From: Halalkalibaculum roseum
Lineage (GTDB): Bacteria > Bacteroidota > Rhodothermia > Balneolales > Balneolaceae
Assembly: GCF_011059145.1 (NCBI RefSeq)
Contig: NZ_JAALLT010000001.1
Span: 727,250-791,249 of the forward strand
DNA: 64,000 nucleotides
Direction: 5' to 3'
The notes under the pieces are model-generated. The model was not told the origin of the DNA and made no database searches. It worked only from the letters and a program-made list of their open reading frames with translations. Shown piece by piece: positions 1-8,809 of the stretch. The translations under genes were made by a program, and so were the position numbers. Numbering within the stretch: the first letter of the stretch is position 1; each line of letters begins with the position of its first letter.

Positions 1-270
1 GAGTTCGCGATACAGGGAGATATAAGGAGCTGCGTAACCGATGTTATGCTTGACGGTCTGGATCTCCAGTTGCTGACCGCAATTTTCCCAAGAAACAGTT
101 CCCGAGCTTGGTGACAAGAGGCCGGACAGGCATTTCAGGAGTGTAGATTTGCCGGATCCATTAGGACCTTCAATGCCCAAAACACCTCTTTCATGATCAA
201 AAGAAATGTTTTGCCAAACCAGGTTCTTACCGAAATATTTTGATAATTCATTAACGTGCAGTGATATCAT
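1..270 (-). CDS. ABC transporter ATP-binding protein, N-terminal part (cut by window edge)
   Basis: The reverse strand reads from an ATG at 270 for 90 codons and runs off the window edge. A Walker A motif, GPNGSGKST, is visible near residues 35-43, after a start typical of ABC ATPases ([16 protein letters not shown]). The protein would power a membrane transporter from the cytoplasm. After Walker A the segment [14 protein letters not shown] lies where the Q-loop is expected; no glutamine is seen there, which fits some CcmA-like or exporter ATPases but cannot be settled from a fragment. The substrate is unknown. The gene is divergent from the acidic protein gene at 421. Confidence 0.85.
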   Translation of the reverse strand, partial: MISLHVNELSKYFGKNLVWQNISFDHERGVLGIEGPNGSGKSTLLKCLSGLLSPSSGTVSWENCGQQLEIQTVKHNIGYAAPYISLYREL

Positions 271-420
271 GCTGGAAAGTACAAAGGGTTAGGTAAAACC
301 AAAATTGAAATCATTGCAATAAGGTAGGTTTTGGAAGTGTGATCATGAAAAATTTTAACTATGTTTAGCACCTGTAACAGATGCTTTGCCTGCTTTGAGA
401 AATGAAATTTTCTGACATCT

Positions 421-2190
421 ATGAATAGAACTATACAACTTGTCACGGAAAAGTTAACCGGGCTGCTTCCTGAAAGCCAAGAGTATTATAAACCCGAGAA
501 TTTGCGTTCCTGGGGTTTTCCCAATTTTATAGTGAAACGCATACAGGTCGAACTCGAGCGTAATCTAGCCGAGTCGATGAGGTTGCCAGAGACCGATTGG
601 GCGAATATGCAGTCATCGGAAGTGCAGGAAGTCTGGAAACAGTTTATTCGTGCCATACGAAATGAAGCCTGGCTTCCGGCCAGTTATGCCCGAACCGTCA
701 TAGAAACGGCAGTAGCTGACGTTTTGGAGATGTTGGTAGAGCCGAGAAAGAATATTCCCCAGGCTATCTACGGAGCTGAAGATACACTCACTCGTGAAGA
801 ACTTCGGGATCGCCTCAAAAACCTGGTAGTCTACCGGCATTTTGCACGACTGCTTCCCCGATACATGGAGAAAAAAGAGCTTGATGAGCTCAACAGAGAG
901 CGTTGCGCTGAAATTATCAAAAAAGCCGATGAAAAAGTCACCTCCCGGTATACCCCGCTCAATTGGGCTCAGATGCTGGAACCGCTTTTTAAACTGCTCA
1001 ACGAACAGATAGAGAGCAGCCTGTTGCGTCTCTTCTTTGAAGATAAGAAGATGCCACGCATTGCAAGGAAATTCGATTTCATGGAGAAACCGGTTAACCG
1101 AGCTGTTCTTATTGAGACACTCTCATCTCCCGAATCTCTGAATATGGAAGGCTTTGAAGAAGATCAATCCGATCTTTTTGGAGCTTCCGGAATGGAATCA
1201 ATTGATGAAAGTGACAAGAGTGTTGAAGAGGATGAGAAACAGAGTGAACCCCGGCAGTCAGACATCGAATCGGAAGAAGAACAGCAAGAGGAAACAGACA
1301 GGCAGCCGGAAGATCTAGCGGTAACTGAAGAAGATGACTCTTCCGAAGAGTCATTTGAAGATACCGAATCCGAATCACTGCAGGAAGACGAAGCCGTTAC
1401 TCGTGAAGAGGATGAAGACGTTAAAGAACCGGTACCCTTGACCAATAAATCCCGGGAGAGCAATGTTGAAATCGAGCATGAGGAGGAATCACTTAATACT
1501 ATTTTTGCCGGTGATACGGAAGAGGATAGCAATGATTTCGAAGATGAGTATGCAGATGATGAAGAAGATGAAATTGCCTACGAAGAGGAGGATGAATCAG
1601 AGAGTGGTCTACATGACAAATTTGAAACCGAGGAGGCTTATGACGCAGACCAAGAGTCGGATGAACCTGTTGAGTTTGATGAGTCGAAGGAAGAATACAG
1701 TGAGGATACGGTTACTGATTCAGAGGTAGAAGAAAAGGTCGATGATGATCAGGAGAGCGACTTCGAAATTAAGGCCGAAGAGAAAAAGGAGACACCAATG
1801 TGGCAACGGTTCATGAGTTCGGAAGAACTGGAAGAGCTCGCTGAACAGGAAGAGGAGAGCAGTTATAATGATGAGTTCGAAGAATATGAAGAGGAGCCCA
1901 TTTTCGACCTGACGATGGAGAAGCAACCTACCGAAGAAGAAATAGCTCATTTACGCAGTGTCCTGCAGGATAAACAGAGTTATTTTGTGCAAGAGATTTT
2001 CGGCGGTTCGGAAAGGGCCTATGATGAGGCCATCGAAAAGATTGCTGCAAAAAAAGGGTGGCGCGATGCCAGTCGGTTTATCGAAAAAGAAGTTTTTAAA
2101 CGAAATATGATCGATATGTACTCTGAAGAGGCAGTGGATTTCACAGACCGCCTCCATAACTACTTTATCGAAAATGGCCAGTCTGAATGA
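421..2190 (+). CDS. Hypothetical protein with long acidic central region (589 aa)
   Basis: I do not recognise a family. Residues 1 to about 240 look globular and helical, with many charged and hydrophobic positions. Residues about 240-480 are a low-complexity, strongly acidic stretch rich in Glu, Asp and Ser. The last 110 residues look folded again, ending in a helical segment around SRFIEKEVFKRNMIDMYSEE. No signal peptide or membrane segment is seen, so it is probably cytoplasmic. It is followed 72 bases later by the acyl-CoA carboxylase gene on the same strand and could share its transcript. The acidic linker could bind basic partners or cations; that is a guess. Reading frames on the opposite strand here are artefacts of the acidic repeats. 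Confidence 0.8.
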   Translation: MNRTIQLVTEKLTGLLPESQEYYKPENLRSWGFPNFIVKRIQVELERNLAESMRLPETDWANMQSSEVQEVWKQFIRAIRNEAWLPASYARTVIETAVADVLEMLVEPRKNIPQAIYGAEDTLTREELRDRLKNLVVYRHFARLLPRYMEKKELDELNRERCAEIIKKADEKVTSRYTPLNWAQMLEPLFKLLNEQIESSLLRLFFEDKKMPRIARKFDFMEKPVNRAVLIETLSSPESLNMEGFEEDQSDLFGASGMESIDESDKSVEEDEKQSEPRQSDIESEEEQQEETDRQPEDLAVTEEDDSSEESFEDTESESLQEDEAVTREEDEDVKEPVPLTNKSRESNVEIEHEEESLNTIFAGDTEEDSNDFEDEYADDEEDEIAYEEEDESESGLHDKFETEEAYDADQESDEPVEFDESKEEYSEDTVTDSEVEEKVDDDQESDFEIKAEEKKETPMWQRFMSSEELEELAEQEEESSYNDEFEEYEEEPIFDLTMEKQPTEEEIAHLRSVLQDKQSYFVQEIFGGSERAYDEAIEKIAAKKGWRDASRFIEKEVFKRNMIDMYSEEAVDFTDRLHNYFIENGQSE

Positions 2191-2262
2191 TTTTACCGGG
2201 AATTAGAATCAATCCTAAAAGAATTCTCAAACCAAGTTTAACTTAAAAGAAAACCCGTTTAC

Positions 2263-3813
2263 ATGAGCAAGGAAGAGAAGATTGAAGAGCTTAAGAAGCG
2301 AAGAAAAGAAGCAAAAAAGGGTGGTGGAGAGAAGCGAATAAAGAAACAGCACGACAAGGGTAAATTGACGGCCCGTGAACGAGTTGATCTGCTTCTGGAT
2401 GACGACAGCTTTGAAGAGCTCGATGAATTTGTTACTCATCGCAGTACCGATTTTGGACTTGAGAAGAATAAGATTCCGGGTGACGGGGTGGTTACGGGTT
2501 ATGGAAAGATTCATGGCCGGCCTGTTTATGTCTTCAGCCAGGATTTTACCGTATTCGGCGGATCTCTTTCTGAAACACACGCTGAAAAGATATGTAAGGT
2601 AATGGATCTGGCCATGAAAAATGGTGTTCCGATCATTGGTCTCAACGACTCAGGGGGTGCACGTATTCAGGAAGGAGTATCTTCCCTGGGCGGTTATGCC
2701 GAAGTGTTCTGGAGAAACAGTATGGCATCTGGCGTTGTACCACAGCTTTCTGCCGTAATGGGTCCCTGTGCCGGTGGCGCAGTTTATAGTCCGGCATTGA
2801 CCGATTTTATTTTTATGGTCAAGAATACCAGTTACATGTTTGTTACGGGTCCGAATGTTGTTAAAACAGTGACTCACGAAGAGGTAACCTCCGAAGAGTT
2901 GGGCGGCGCCAGTGCCCACAGTACCAAGTCGGGTGTAGCCCATTTTGCCGAGGAGAACGATGCGATCTGCCTGCAGCAAATACGAAAGATGTTTAACTAT
3001 ATTCCACAGAATTGCGAAGAGAAGCCTCCACGTCAAAAATCAAAGAAGCCCGATTCAGCGAAGGCGGATAAACTGCCCGAACTCGTACCGGCTAATCCCA
3101 ACAAGCCCTACGATATTAAGGAGGTAATTGAGGGTATTGTGGACAAAGACTCTTTTATGGAGGTTCACGAGCACTATGCCGATAACATTGTAGTGGGTTT
3201 TGCCCATATTGACGGTCGTAGCGTTGGGATAGTGGCCAACCAGCCCTTGTCTCTAGCCGGCGTACTTGATATCGATGCCTCTCTAAAAGGAGCGCGTTTT
3301 GTACGCTTTTGTGATGCGTATAATATTCCGCTGGTTGTCTTTGAAGATGTACCCGGATTTCTACCCGGAACCGATCAGGAGTGGGGCGGCATCATCAAGC
3401 ACGGTGCCAAGCTGCTCTATGCCTTTTGTGAGGCAACCGTACCCAAGATGACTGTTATTACCCGTAAGGCTTACGGAGGGGCCTATGATGTGATGAACTC
3501 CAAGCATATTCGTGCCGATTTTAATGTAGCATGGCCAACCGCTGAAATTGCGGTAATGGGTCCGAAGGGAGCTGTTGAAATAATCTTCCGGAAAGAAATC
3601 GATGCAGCGGATGACCCTGAAGCCAAAGAGCAGGAACTGGTTGATTATTACAAAGAGCAGTTTGCCCATCCCTATAAAGCGGCTGCCAGAGGTTTTATCG
3701 ATAATGTAATTCTACCTGAGGAGACTCGGGAAAAACTGATTAAAGCGCTTGAAATCAGTGAAAATAAGGTGGACACCGTACCGAAGAAAAAGCATGATAA
3801 TCTTCCCTTGTAG
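2263..3813 (+). CDS. Acyl-CoA carboxylase beta (carboxyltransferase) subunit, propionyl-CoA carboxylase type
   Basis: The 516-aa product matches the full length of biotin-dependent carboxyltransferase beta subunits, which move CO2 from carboxybiotin to propionyl-CoA or a related acyl-CoA in the cytoplasm. The N-terminal crotonase-like half has the oxyanion segment [13 protein letters not shown] near residue 167, with [13 protein letters not shown] before it. The C-terminal half has the second glycine-rich oxyanion segment [11 protein letters not shown] near residue 404. A lysine-rich leader and a charged insert ([17 protein letters not shown]) between the halves are slightly unusual. No biotin carboxylase or biotin carrier gene lies in view, so its partner subunits must be encoded elsewhere. 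The alternative is a methylmalonyl-CoA decarboxylase alpha subunit; the sequence alone does not separate them. Confidence 0.93.
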   Translation: MSKEEKIEELKKRRKEAKKGGGEKRIKKQHDKGKLTARERVDLLLDDDSFEELDEFVTHRSTDFGLEKNKIPGDGVVTGYGKIHGRPVYVFSQDFTVFGGSLSETHAEKICKVMDLAMKNGVPIIGLNDSGGARIQEGVSSLGGYAEVFWRNSMASGVVPQLSAVMGPCAGGAVYSPALTDFIFMVKNTSYMFVTGPNVVKTVTHEEVTSEELGGASAHSTKSGVAHFAEENDAICLQQIRKMFNYIPQNCEEKPPRQKSKKPDSAKADKLPELVPANPNKPYDIKEVIEGIVDKDSFMEVHEHYADNIVVGFAHIDGRSVGIVANQPLSLAGVLDIDASLKGARFVRFCDAYNIPLVVFEDVPGFLPGTDQEWGGIIKHGAKLLYAFCEATVPKMTVITRKAYGGAYDVMNSKHIRADFNVAWPTAEIAVMGPKGAVEIIFRKEIDAADDPEAKEQELVDYYKEQFAHPYKAAARGFIDNVILPEETREKLIKALEISENKVDTVPKKKHDNLPL

Positions 3814-3942
3814 AAAGAAAAATTAAGAATTAGGATTTAAAAATTTAGTACTGAAGAGTACTTTAACCTCCTCATTTCTTAAATTATCAGGGTGCAACTA
3901 TCGTCTAGTAAAATTCCTAATTTTTAACTTCCAAGTTTCCAG

Positions 3943-5322
3943 ATGGATCTTTTTAAAGAGGAAGATCAGGAATACAAAACCGGTTCAGGCAAAGAGCGGA
4001 ACTCAGTAAACCCCCACGAGCCCCTGGCAACTCGCATGCGACCTCGTTCGCTAGGGGAATTTGTCGGCCAGGACCACATCGTCGGCGAGGGAATGATGCT
4101 TCGCAGGATGATTGAAAGTGGTGTGATAGGATCGCTTGTTTTTTATGGCCCGCCGAGCTCCGGCAAAACTACGCTTGCCCATGTGATATCGCGAGAGATT
4201 AATGCCGAGTTTGAGATCCTTAATGCTGTATTGGATGGCATCAAAGATTTGAGACAGGTGGTTGACCGGGCGGAAAAGATTCAACAGATGAACGGGCGTA
4301 AGACTATTCTGTTCGTGGATGAAATCCATCGCTGGAATAAAGCACAGCAGGATGCACTACTGCCTCATCTTGAATCAGGGGTCATTACATTGATTGGTGC
4401 AACCACTGAGAACCCCTTCTACTCTCTGGTAGGTCCCTTGCTTTCACGCTGTCAGCTTTTTGAACTCTACGATCTCACCGTAGATCATGTGCTTACGATG
4501 ATTGATCGAGCACTGGAGGATAAAGAGCGCGGGTTGGGCAACAAGAATGTTGAGGTAACGCCTGAAGCCAAAAAACATCTGGCTGATTTTGCAGGCGGCG
4601 ATATTCGTAATGCCCTCAATGCTCTGGAAGTAGCAGTACTCTCCAGTGAACCCGATGAGGATGGCGTTATTCATATCGATTTGGACATAGCCAAGGAATG
4701 CATCCAAAAACGCAGCGTGCGCTATGACAGTACCGGCGATGAGCATTATCATTATGCATCAGCCTTTATCAAGTCTATGCGTGGTTCTGATCCCGATGCG
4801 GCTTTGTACTGGATGGTTGCCATGCTGGAAGGTGGGGATGATCCGAATTTCATCTTCCGACGTATGCTGATTTTGGCTTCTGAGGATGTGGGAATGGCTG
4901 ATCCACATGCATTGTCAGTCATCAATGCGGCTCACGAAGCTTTTACAAAATGTGGGATGCCGGAGGGTTTTTATTTTCTGTCGCATGCTTGCGTCTATCT
5001 TTCTCTGGCACCAAAAAGCAACAGCCTGGGAGCCATTTTTTCGGTGCGTAGTGAAATTCAAAATAACGGTATCGGACCGGTACCCGCTCACCTGCAGGAT
5101 AAGACGGCCAATTCCAAGAAGGCTCGTTACCTGGATGTGAAAAATGCCTCAGATGAATATAAATATCCGCATTCTTACGACCATCACTGGGTGGAACAGC
5201 AATATCTGCCCGATGATGTGAATTCGAAAAGTTGGTATGAAGCCGGCGATATAGGAAGGGAACAGAAGCTGGCTGATCGTATTGAAGCTATAAAAAAAGC
5301 CTACCGAAAGAGCCGTAAGTAG
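3943..5322 (+). CDS. rarA: Replication-associated recombination protein A (AAA+ ATPase)
   Basis: The 459-aa protein has the RarA/MgsA/WRNIP1 layout: an AAA+ module with Walker A GPPSSGKTT (residues 69-77), Walker B ILFVDEIH (122-129) and a sensor segment GATTENPFYSL, then the C-terminal MgsA domain (RGSDPDAALYWMVAMLEGG, then EDVGMADP). In this family the protein acts at stalled replication forks and works with recombination factors. The segment LGEFVGQDHIVGEG matches the usual start of the domain. It has its own short upstream gap of about 130 bases, which holds a small inverted repeat at 3847-3862. A hairpin follows the stop codon. Confidence 0.96.
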   Translation: MDLFKEEDQEYKTGSGKERNSVNPHEPLATRMRPRSLGEFVGQDHIVGEGMMLRRMIESGVIGSLVFYGPPSSGKTTLAHVISREINAEFEILNAVLDGIKDLRQVVDRAEKIQQMNGRKTILFVDEIHRWNKAQQDALLPHLESGVITLIGATTENPFYSLVGPLLSRCQLFELYDLTVDHVLTMIDRALEDKERGLGNKNVEVTPEAKKHLADFAGGDIRNALNALEVAVLSSEPDEDGVIHIDLDIAKECIQKRSVRYDSTGDEHYHYASAFIKSMRGSDPDAALYWMVAMLEGGDDPNFIFRRMLILASEDVGMADPHALSVINAAHEAFTKCGMPEGFYFLSHACVYLSLAPKSNSLGAIFSVRSEIQNNGIGPVPAHLQDKTANSKKARYLDVKNASDEYKYPHSYDHHWVEQQYLPDDVNSKSWYEAGDIGREQKLADRIEAIKKAYRKSRK

Positions 5323-5338
5323 TCAGTGTCAATTTTTT

Positions 5339-5360
5339 ATTCAAGCGTGGACGCTTGAAT
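5339..5360 (+). terminator. Hairpin just after rarA
   Basis: A perfect 9-bp stem (ATTCAAGCG / CGCTTGAAT) with a 4-base loop begins 17 bases after the rarA stop. The following stretch is T-rich but has no clean U-run, so termination is probable rather than certain. Confidence 0.5.
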
Positions 5361-5698
5361 GAGCTATATTTTATTTTTCTTTAACCTCTCAGTTATACAT
5401 TAATTTATAAAGTACGCGGTTTACAGAAGGAAAACTGCTTTATTACAGAGACCAGTCATTTAGTCGGTAACAGAACTCCCTTAAAGCGACGATGTTTACG
5501 TGTCTTTATTTTCGAATTAAAACTTTGCTCAAAGGGAGTTGCACTCCCGTTTACTAAGGCAGTATCCTCGGGAGTACAACTCCCTCACAGTTATGATTAA
5601 TTCCTACTTAGTTTTTCTAGGGCTCATTGCGTGCCCTTCGGAACATATGAAGAATTGGCACAGTCTGACGCCTTAGGCATTTTTTTGAAAACAGTAAA
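5361..5698. other. Non-coding gap with repeated GGGAGT/ACTCCC palindromes
   Basis: No convincing gene is seen. The stretch holds an ACTCCC copy at 5474-5481 and two palindromic units, GGGAGTTGCACTCCC (5534-5548) and GGGAGTACAACTCCC (5570-5584). These can form hairpins with each other. Their role is unknown. Confidence 0.4.
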
Positions 5699-5719
5699 CC
5701 CCCGGCCAAAAGCCGGGGG
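5699..5719 (-). terminator. GC-rich terminator hairpin for amt
   Basis: An 8-bp perfect stem, CCCCCGGC / GCCGGGGG, with a 5-base loop lies 52 bases beyond the amt stop on the reverse strand. It is followed in that direction by a T-containing stretch (GGTTTACTGTTTTC). Confidence 0.6.
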
Positions 5720-5770
5720 CTACTATGGTAACTCCCCAATGGAGTTAGAATTTGATATCTGAGTTACCGG

Positions 5771-7219
5771 TCACGGCTTCATCTCCAGATCGATGCTCAA
5801 TTTTCCACGCTTGAGCAATTCTATTTCCTGCTCATCATCCAGGTCAAGGATGCTTCGTGCATCATTTACCCCAAAAAATTCCGGGTAGGCTGTGGTACCG
5901 TGCTCATTGAGATCCAGCCCGTTTATCTCTTCGGCTTCCGTGACACGCAGACCGTGGTATTTGTTGATTGTTTTAAATACCAGGAAGGCTGTAGCTGTGG
6001 TCCACAGAAATACCGCCAATATACCTACCGACTGGATGAGTAGCTGGTAACCGGTACCTCCGAAAAACAGTCCGGTAAACTGGGTCGTATACGGAGCCTG
6101 TGCAAAAAGAGCCACGGCAAGGGTGCCCCACATTCCTGCAAATCCATGAACCGGTATGGCTCCTACAGGATCATCGATCTTTACTATTTCAAGGAAACGA
6201 GTTCCGTAGAGCATGATGATGCCGCCTACCATTCCAATGATCAATGCCGATCCGGGTGAGACAACGGCACAGCCTGCTGTTATCGCTACCAGCCCTGCCA
6301 GTGCCCCGTTAAGTGTGTAGCCAAGATCCGGCTTGCCGGTACGAATCCACGAAAATAGCATCGCCGCAACGGCACCTCCGGCTGCACCTAAGTTGGTAGT
6401 CACAGCTATCCGGGCAAAAGAAGGATCTGCTCCAAGTGTACTGCCGGGGTTAAATCCAAACCAGCCCAGCCATAGAATAAATACTCCGAGGGTACCGAGT
6501 GCTACACTGTGACCCTGGATCTGATGCACCTTACCGTTCACAAACCTTCCGATACGCGGTGCGAGAATGTAGGTACCGATCAGTCCGGCCCAGGCACCCA
6601 CGCTGTGTACTACCGTTGATCCTGCAAAATCATAGAAGCCAAGGTCAGCCAGCCAGCCTCCGCCCCATACCCAGTGGCCTACTATGGGATATATCAAAGC
6701 CGTAATAAAAACAGTGTAGATCAGGTAGCCGGTAAACTTGGTTCGTTCCGCCATCGCACCGGAGACGATTGTTGCGGCAGTAGCGGCAAACATTGCCTGG
6801 AAAAACCAGTCGGCATAGGCCCATGAATCCATAGAGCCGTCAGGAAGGATGGCATCCGACAGGAAAAAATTGCTGAATCCCAGTAGTCCGAAGACGTCTG
6901 TACCGTACATAAGTCCGAATCCAACCGCCCAGAATACAATGGTGCCAAGACCGAAATCCATCATATTTTTCATCATAATATTGGCCACATTCTTGGCGCG
7001 GGTAAATCCCGTCTCAACTAGCGCAAATCCGGCCTGCATAAAGAACACCAGGAAAGCGGCGATCATAATCCATAGCAGGTCGGCGAATGTTTTATCTGAG
7101 GCTGAGTTAATGGTTTCCAGCGCTGAGGTAAGGGTAGTAGCTTCATTGGCCAGCGATGGAAGCGTTATTACAAATAAGAATAAAAGGGTAACGAACATAA
7201 TTTTAGCAAAACGGTGCAT
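5771..7219 (-). CDS. amt: Ammonium transporter (Amt/MEP/Rh family)
   Basis: The 482-aa protein has an N-terminal signal-like hydrophobic segment, then about 11 membrane helices. It would conduct ammonium across the inner membrane. The Amt signature is visible as DFAGSTVVHSVGAWAGLIGT, which carries the first pore histidine. The second pore histidine is in IPVHGFAGMWG. The phenylalanine gate region and the conserved AERTKFTGY are also present. The C-terminal cytoplasmic tail is about 70 residues and includes a charged stretch (DLDDEQEIELLKRG). No glnB/glnK gene is adjacent, although amt is often paired with one. It is divergent from an FMN reductase gene; the 215-base spacer is AT-rich and may hold promoters for both. 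Confidence 0.96.
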   Translation of the reverse strand: MHRFAKIMFVTLLFLFVITLPSLANEATTLTSALETINSASDKTFADLLWIMIAAFLVFFMQAGFALVETGFTRAKNVANIMMKNMMDFGLGTIVFWAVGFGLMYGTDVFGLLGFSNFFLSDAILPDGSMDSWAYADWFFQAMFAATAATIVSGAMAERTKFTGYLIYTVFITALIYPIVGHWVWGGGWLADLGFYDFAGSTVVHSVGAWAGLIGTYILAPRIGRFVNGKVHQIQGHSVALGTLGVFILWLGWFGFNPGSTLGADPSFARIAVTTNLGAAGGAVAAMLFSWIRTGKPDLGYTLNGALAGLVAITAGCAVVSPGSALIIGMVGGIIMLYGTRFLEIVKIDDPVGAIPVHGFAGMWGTLAVALFAQAPYTTQFTGLFFGGTGYQLLIQSVGILAVFLWTTATAFLVFKTINKYHGLRVTEAEEINGLDLNEHGTTAYPEFFGVNDARSILDLDDEQEIELLKRGKLSIDLEMKP

Positions 7220-7434
7220 TTGACTACTAAATTTAGGTTATTAATTAAAATCAGCTTCAAGAATAAGTCATAATTGATAAAATGACAAAATAAATAACTG
7301 GATAAATATAAATTCAATAACAATATGAGTTAAATGCACGGATGCCCTTAATTTTTTAAGTTTATTTCTGCTTTATTGGAATTATTTCGGGAGAAAGTTG
7401 GTATGGAAAGATCAATCAAATTTGCTAGAACAAT

Positions 7435-7995
7435 ATGAATCTAAAAATCATCAGCGGCACTGACCGGCCGAACTCCAATTCCCTGAGAATTGCCCGTTAT
7501 CTGCAAGGAGAATACCGTAAGCACGGAGTGGATGCAGATATTGTAAATCTGCAGGATTTCCCTACTTCAGCGGTGGAAGGCGGGAGGTATGCTGACAAAC
7601 CGGAAGAGGTTGAGGCATTTATTCAGCCGGTACTTGAATCCGACGCAATAGTCATAGTTTGCCCGGAGTATAACGGCGGGTATCCCGGCATACTCAAACT
7701 TTTTATTGACTATTTACCCTTTCCGGAGTCTCTGAATAAAAAGCCGATCAGTTTTATCGGTCATGCTAATGGGGCTTTCGGTGGTCTGCGAGCTGTTGAG
7801 CAGCTTCAACATGTGGTAGGATACCGAAATGCGCATGTTTTTCCTGAGCGGGTGTTTATACCGCGTATCGGTAAAAACTTTGATGATAAGGAGGGTATTA
7901 CCGATCCCTTTCAACAGGATTTGCTGCAGGAGCAGATCAAGAACTTTATTGGGTTTGTAGAGAACCTGAAGTTTCAGGATAGCCTGGAAACTTAG
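7435..7995 (+). CDS. NADPH-dependent FMN reductase family protein
   Basis: The 186-aa protein fits the flavodoxin-like NAD(P)H:FMN oxidoreductase family. The N-terminal phosphate-binding loop is SGTDRPNSNSLRIA (residues 7-20). The flavin-contacting PEYN motif is in VCPEYNGGYPGILKLFIDY. The helix GGLRAVEQLQHVV matches the usual position after the second flavin loop. It would reduce flavin or quinone-like substrates in the cytoplasm; the natural substrate cannot be told. It is a single gene, convergent with the downstream response-regulator gene and separated from it by a strong hairpin. Confidence 0.9.
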   Translation: MNLKIISGTDRPNSNSLRIARYLQGEYRKHGVDADIVNLQDFPTSAVEGGRYADKPEEVEAFIQPVLESDAIVIVCPEYNGGYPGILKLFIDYLPFPESLNKKPISFIGHANGAFGGLRAVEQLQHVVGYRNAHVFPERVFIPRIGKNFDDKEGITDPFQQDLLQEQIKNFIGFVENLKFQDSLET

Positions 7996-8064
7996 AGAGG
8001 TCACTGTTACACAGAGCTACTCAAAGAAGTGCAGAGTGACACAGAGATTTTCATTGCCTTACCA

Positions 8065-8098
8065 AGGTTTAGTACACTTCATTAAGTGTACTAAACCT
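8065..8098. terminator. Perfect 15-bp hairpin between convergent genes
   Basis: A 15-bp perfect stem (AGGTTTAGTACACTT and its complement) with a CATT loop lies between the FMN reductase and response-regulator stops. Neither side has a U-run, so it may be a bidirectional terminator or a transcript-end stabiliser. Confidence 0.55.
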
Positions 8099-8104
8099 AT
8101 TCAA

Positions 8105-8809
8105 TCAGCTCATCTTTAGCATGTAGCCTACGCCATGGAGGGTGACGAGGTAGTTGGGATCGTCAGGGTGAACCTCAATCTTTGATCTAAGTTTGGATAT
8201 ATGAACATCCACAGTTCGTGTATTGGTGCTGTATTCATAACGCCACACGTTTTCCAATAGGGCGTCACGGGATACCGGCTCATTGGCATGCGACACAAGA
8301 TACCGTATCAACTCTACTTCCCGTGTGGTGAGCTCTACTTCTCCATTTTCGGGATGTCGGGCAATGGCATTCTTTAAATCAATATGAATCGGATCCAGTT
8401 CTACCTCATTAATCGGTTTTGTCTTTCCGTAGGTTTCAGAACGACGTAATCGAGCCTTAATCCGGGCAAGCAGCTCTTTTACGCTGAAGGGCTTCGTCAT
8501 ATAGTCATCTGCTCCGATATTCAGACCGGTGACTTTGTCAATTTCCTGATCTTTTGCGGTAAGTATGAGAATGGGAAAGGTATAGTTCATCTTTCTCACT
8601 TTCTCACACACTTCAAAACCGCTCATGCCGGGAAGCATAAGATCGAGAACCATCAGGTCCGGGTCGTGTTCTTTCACCATATCTACGCCTTGTTGACCTG
8701 TTTCGGCAACAAATACCTCGTATCCTTCATTTTCAAGGGTATCCTGAAGGGTGAATACCAGGCTGGGCTCGTCTTCGACGATAATAATTTTTTTAGATTT
8801 ATCCGACAT
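8105..8809 (-). CDS. OmpR/PhoB-family response regulator
   Basis: The 234-aa protein has an N-terminal receiver domain with the acidic pocket IVEDE, the phosphoacceptor Asp56 in LMVLDLMLPGMSG, and the conserved lysine in MTKPFSVKELLARI. A C-terminal winged-helix DNA-binding domain follows (LTTREVELIRYLVSHANEP, then RTVDVHISKLRSKIE and GVGYML). It should regulate transcription after phosphorylation by the kinase encoded immediately upstream in the same operon; the two reading frames overlap by 11 bases. Target genes are unknown. Confidence 0.95.
   Translation of the reverse strand: MSDKSKKIIIVEDEPSLVFTLQDTLENEGYEVFVAETGQQGVDMVKEHDPDLMVLDLMLPGMSGFEVCEKVRKMNYTFPILILTAKDQEIDKVTGLNIGADDYMTKPFSVKELLARIKARLRRSETYGKTKPINEVELDPIHIDLKNAIARHPENGEVELTTREVELIRYLVSHANEPVSRDALLENVWRYEYSTNTRTVDVHISKLRSKIEVHPDDPNYLVTLHGVGYMLKMS

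Noticed and set aside
1164-1532. Serine-rich reverse-strand frame of 122 codons
   Set aside because: It is the complement of the acidic repeats in the 421-2190 gene and has only low-complexity sequence.
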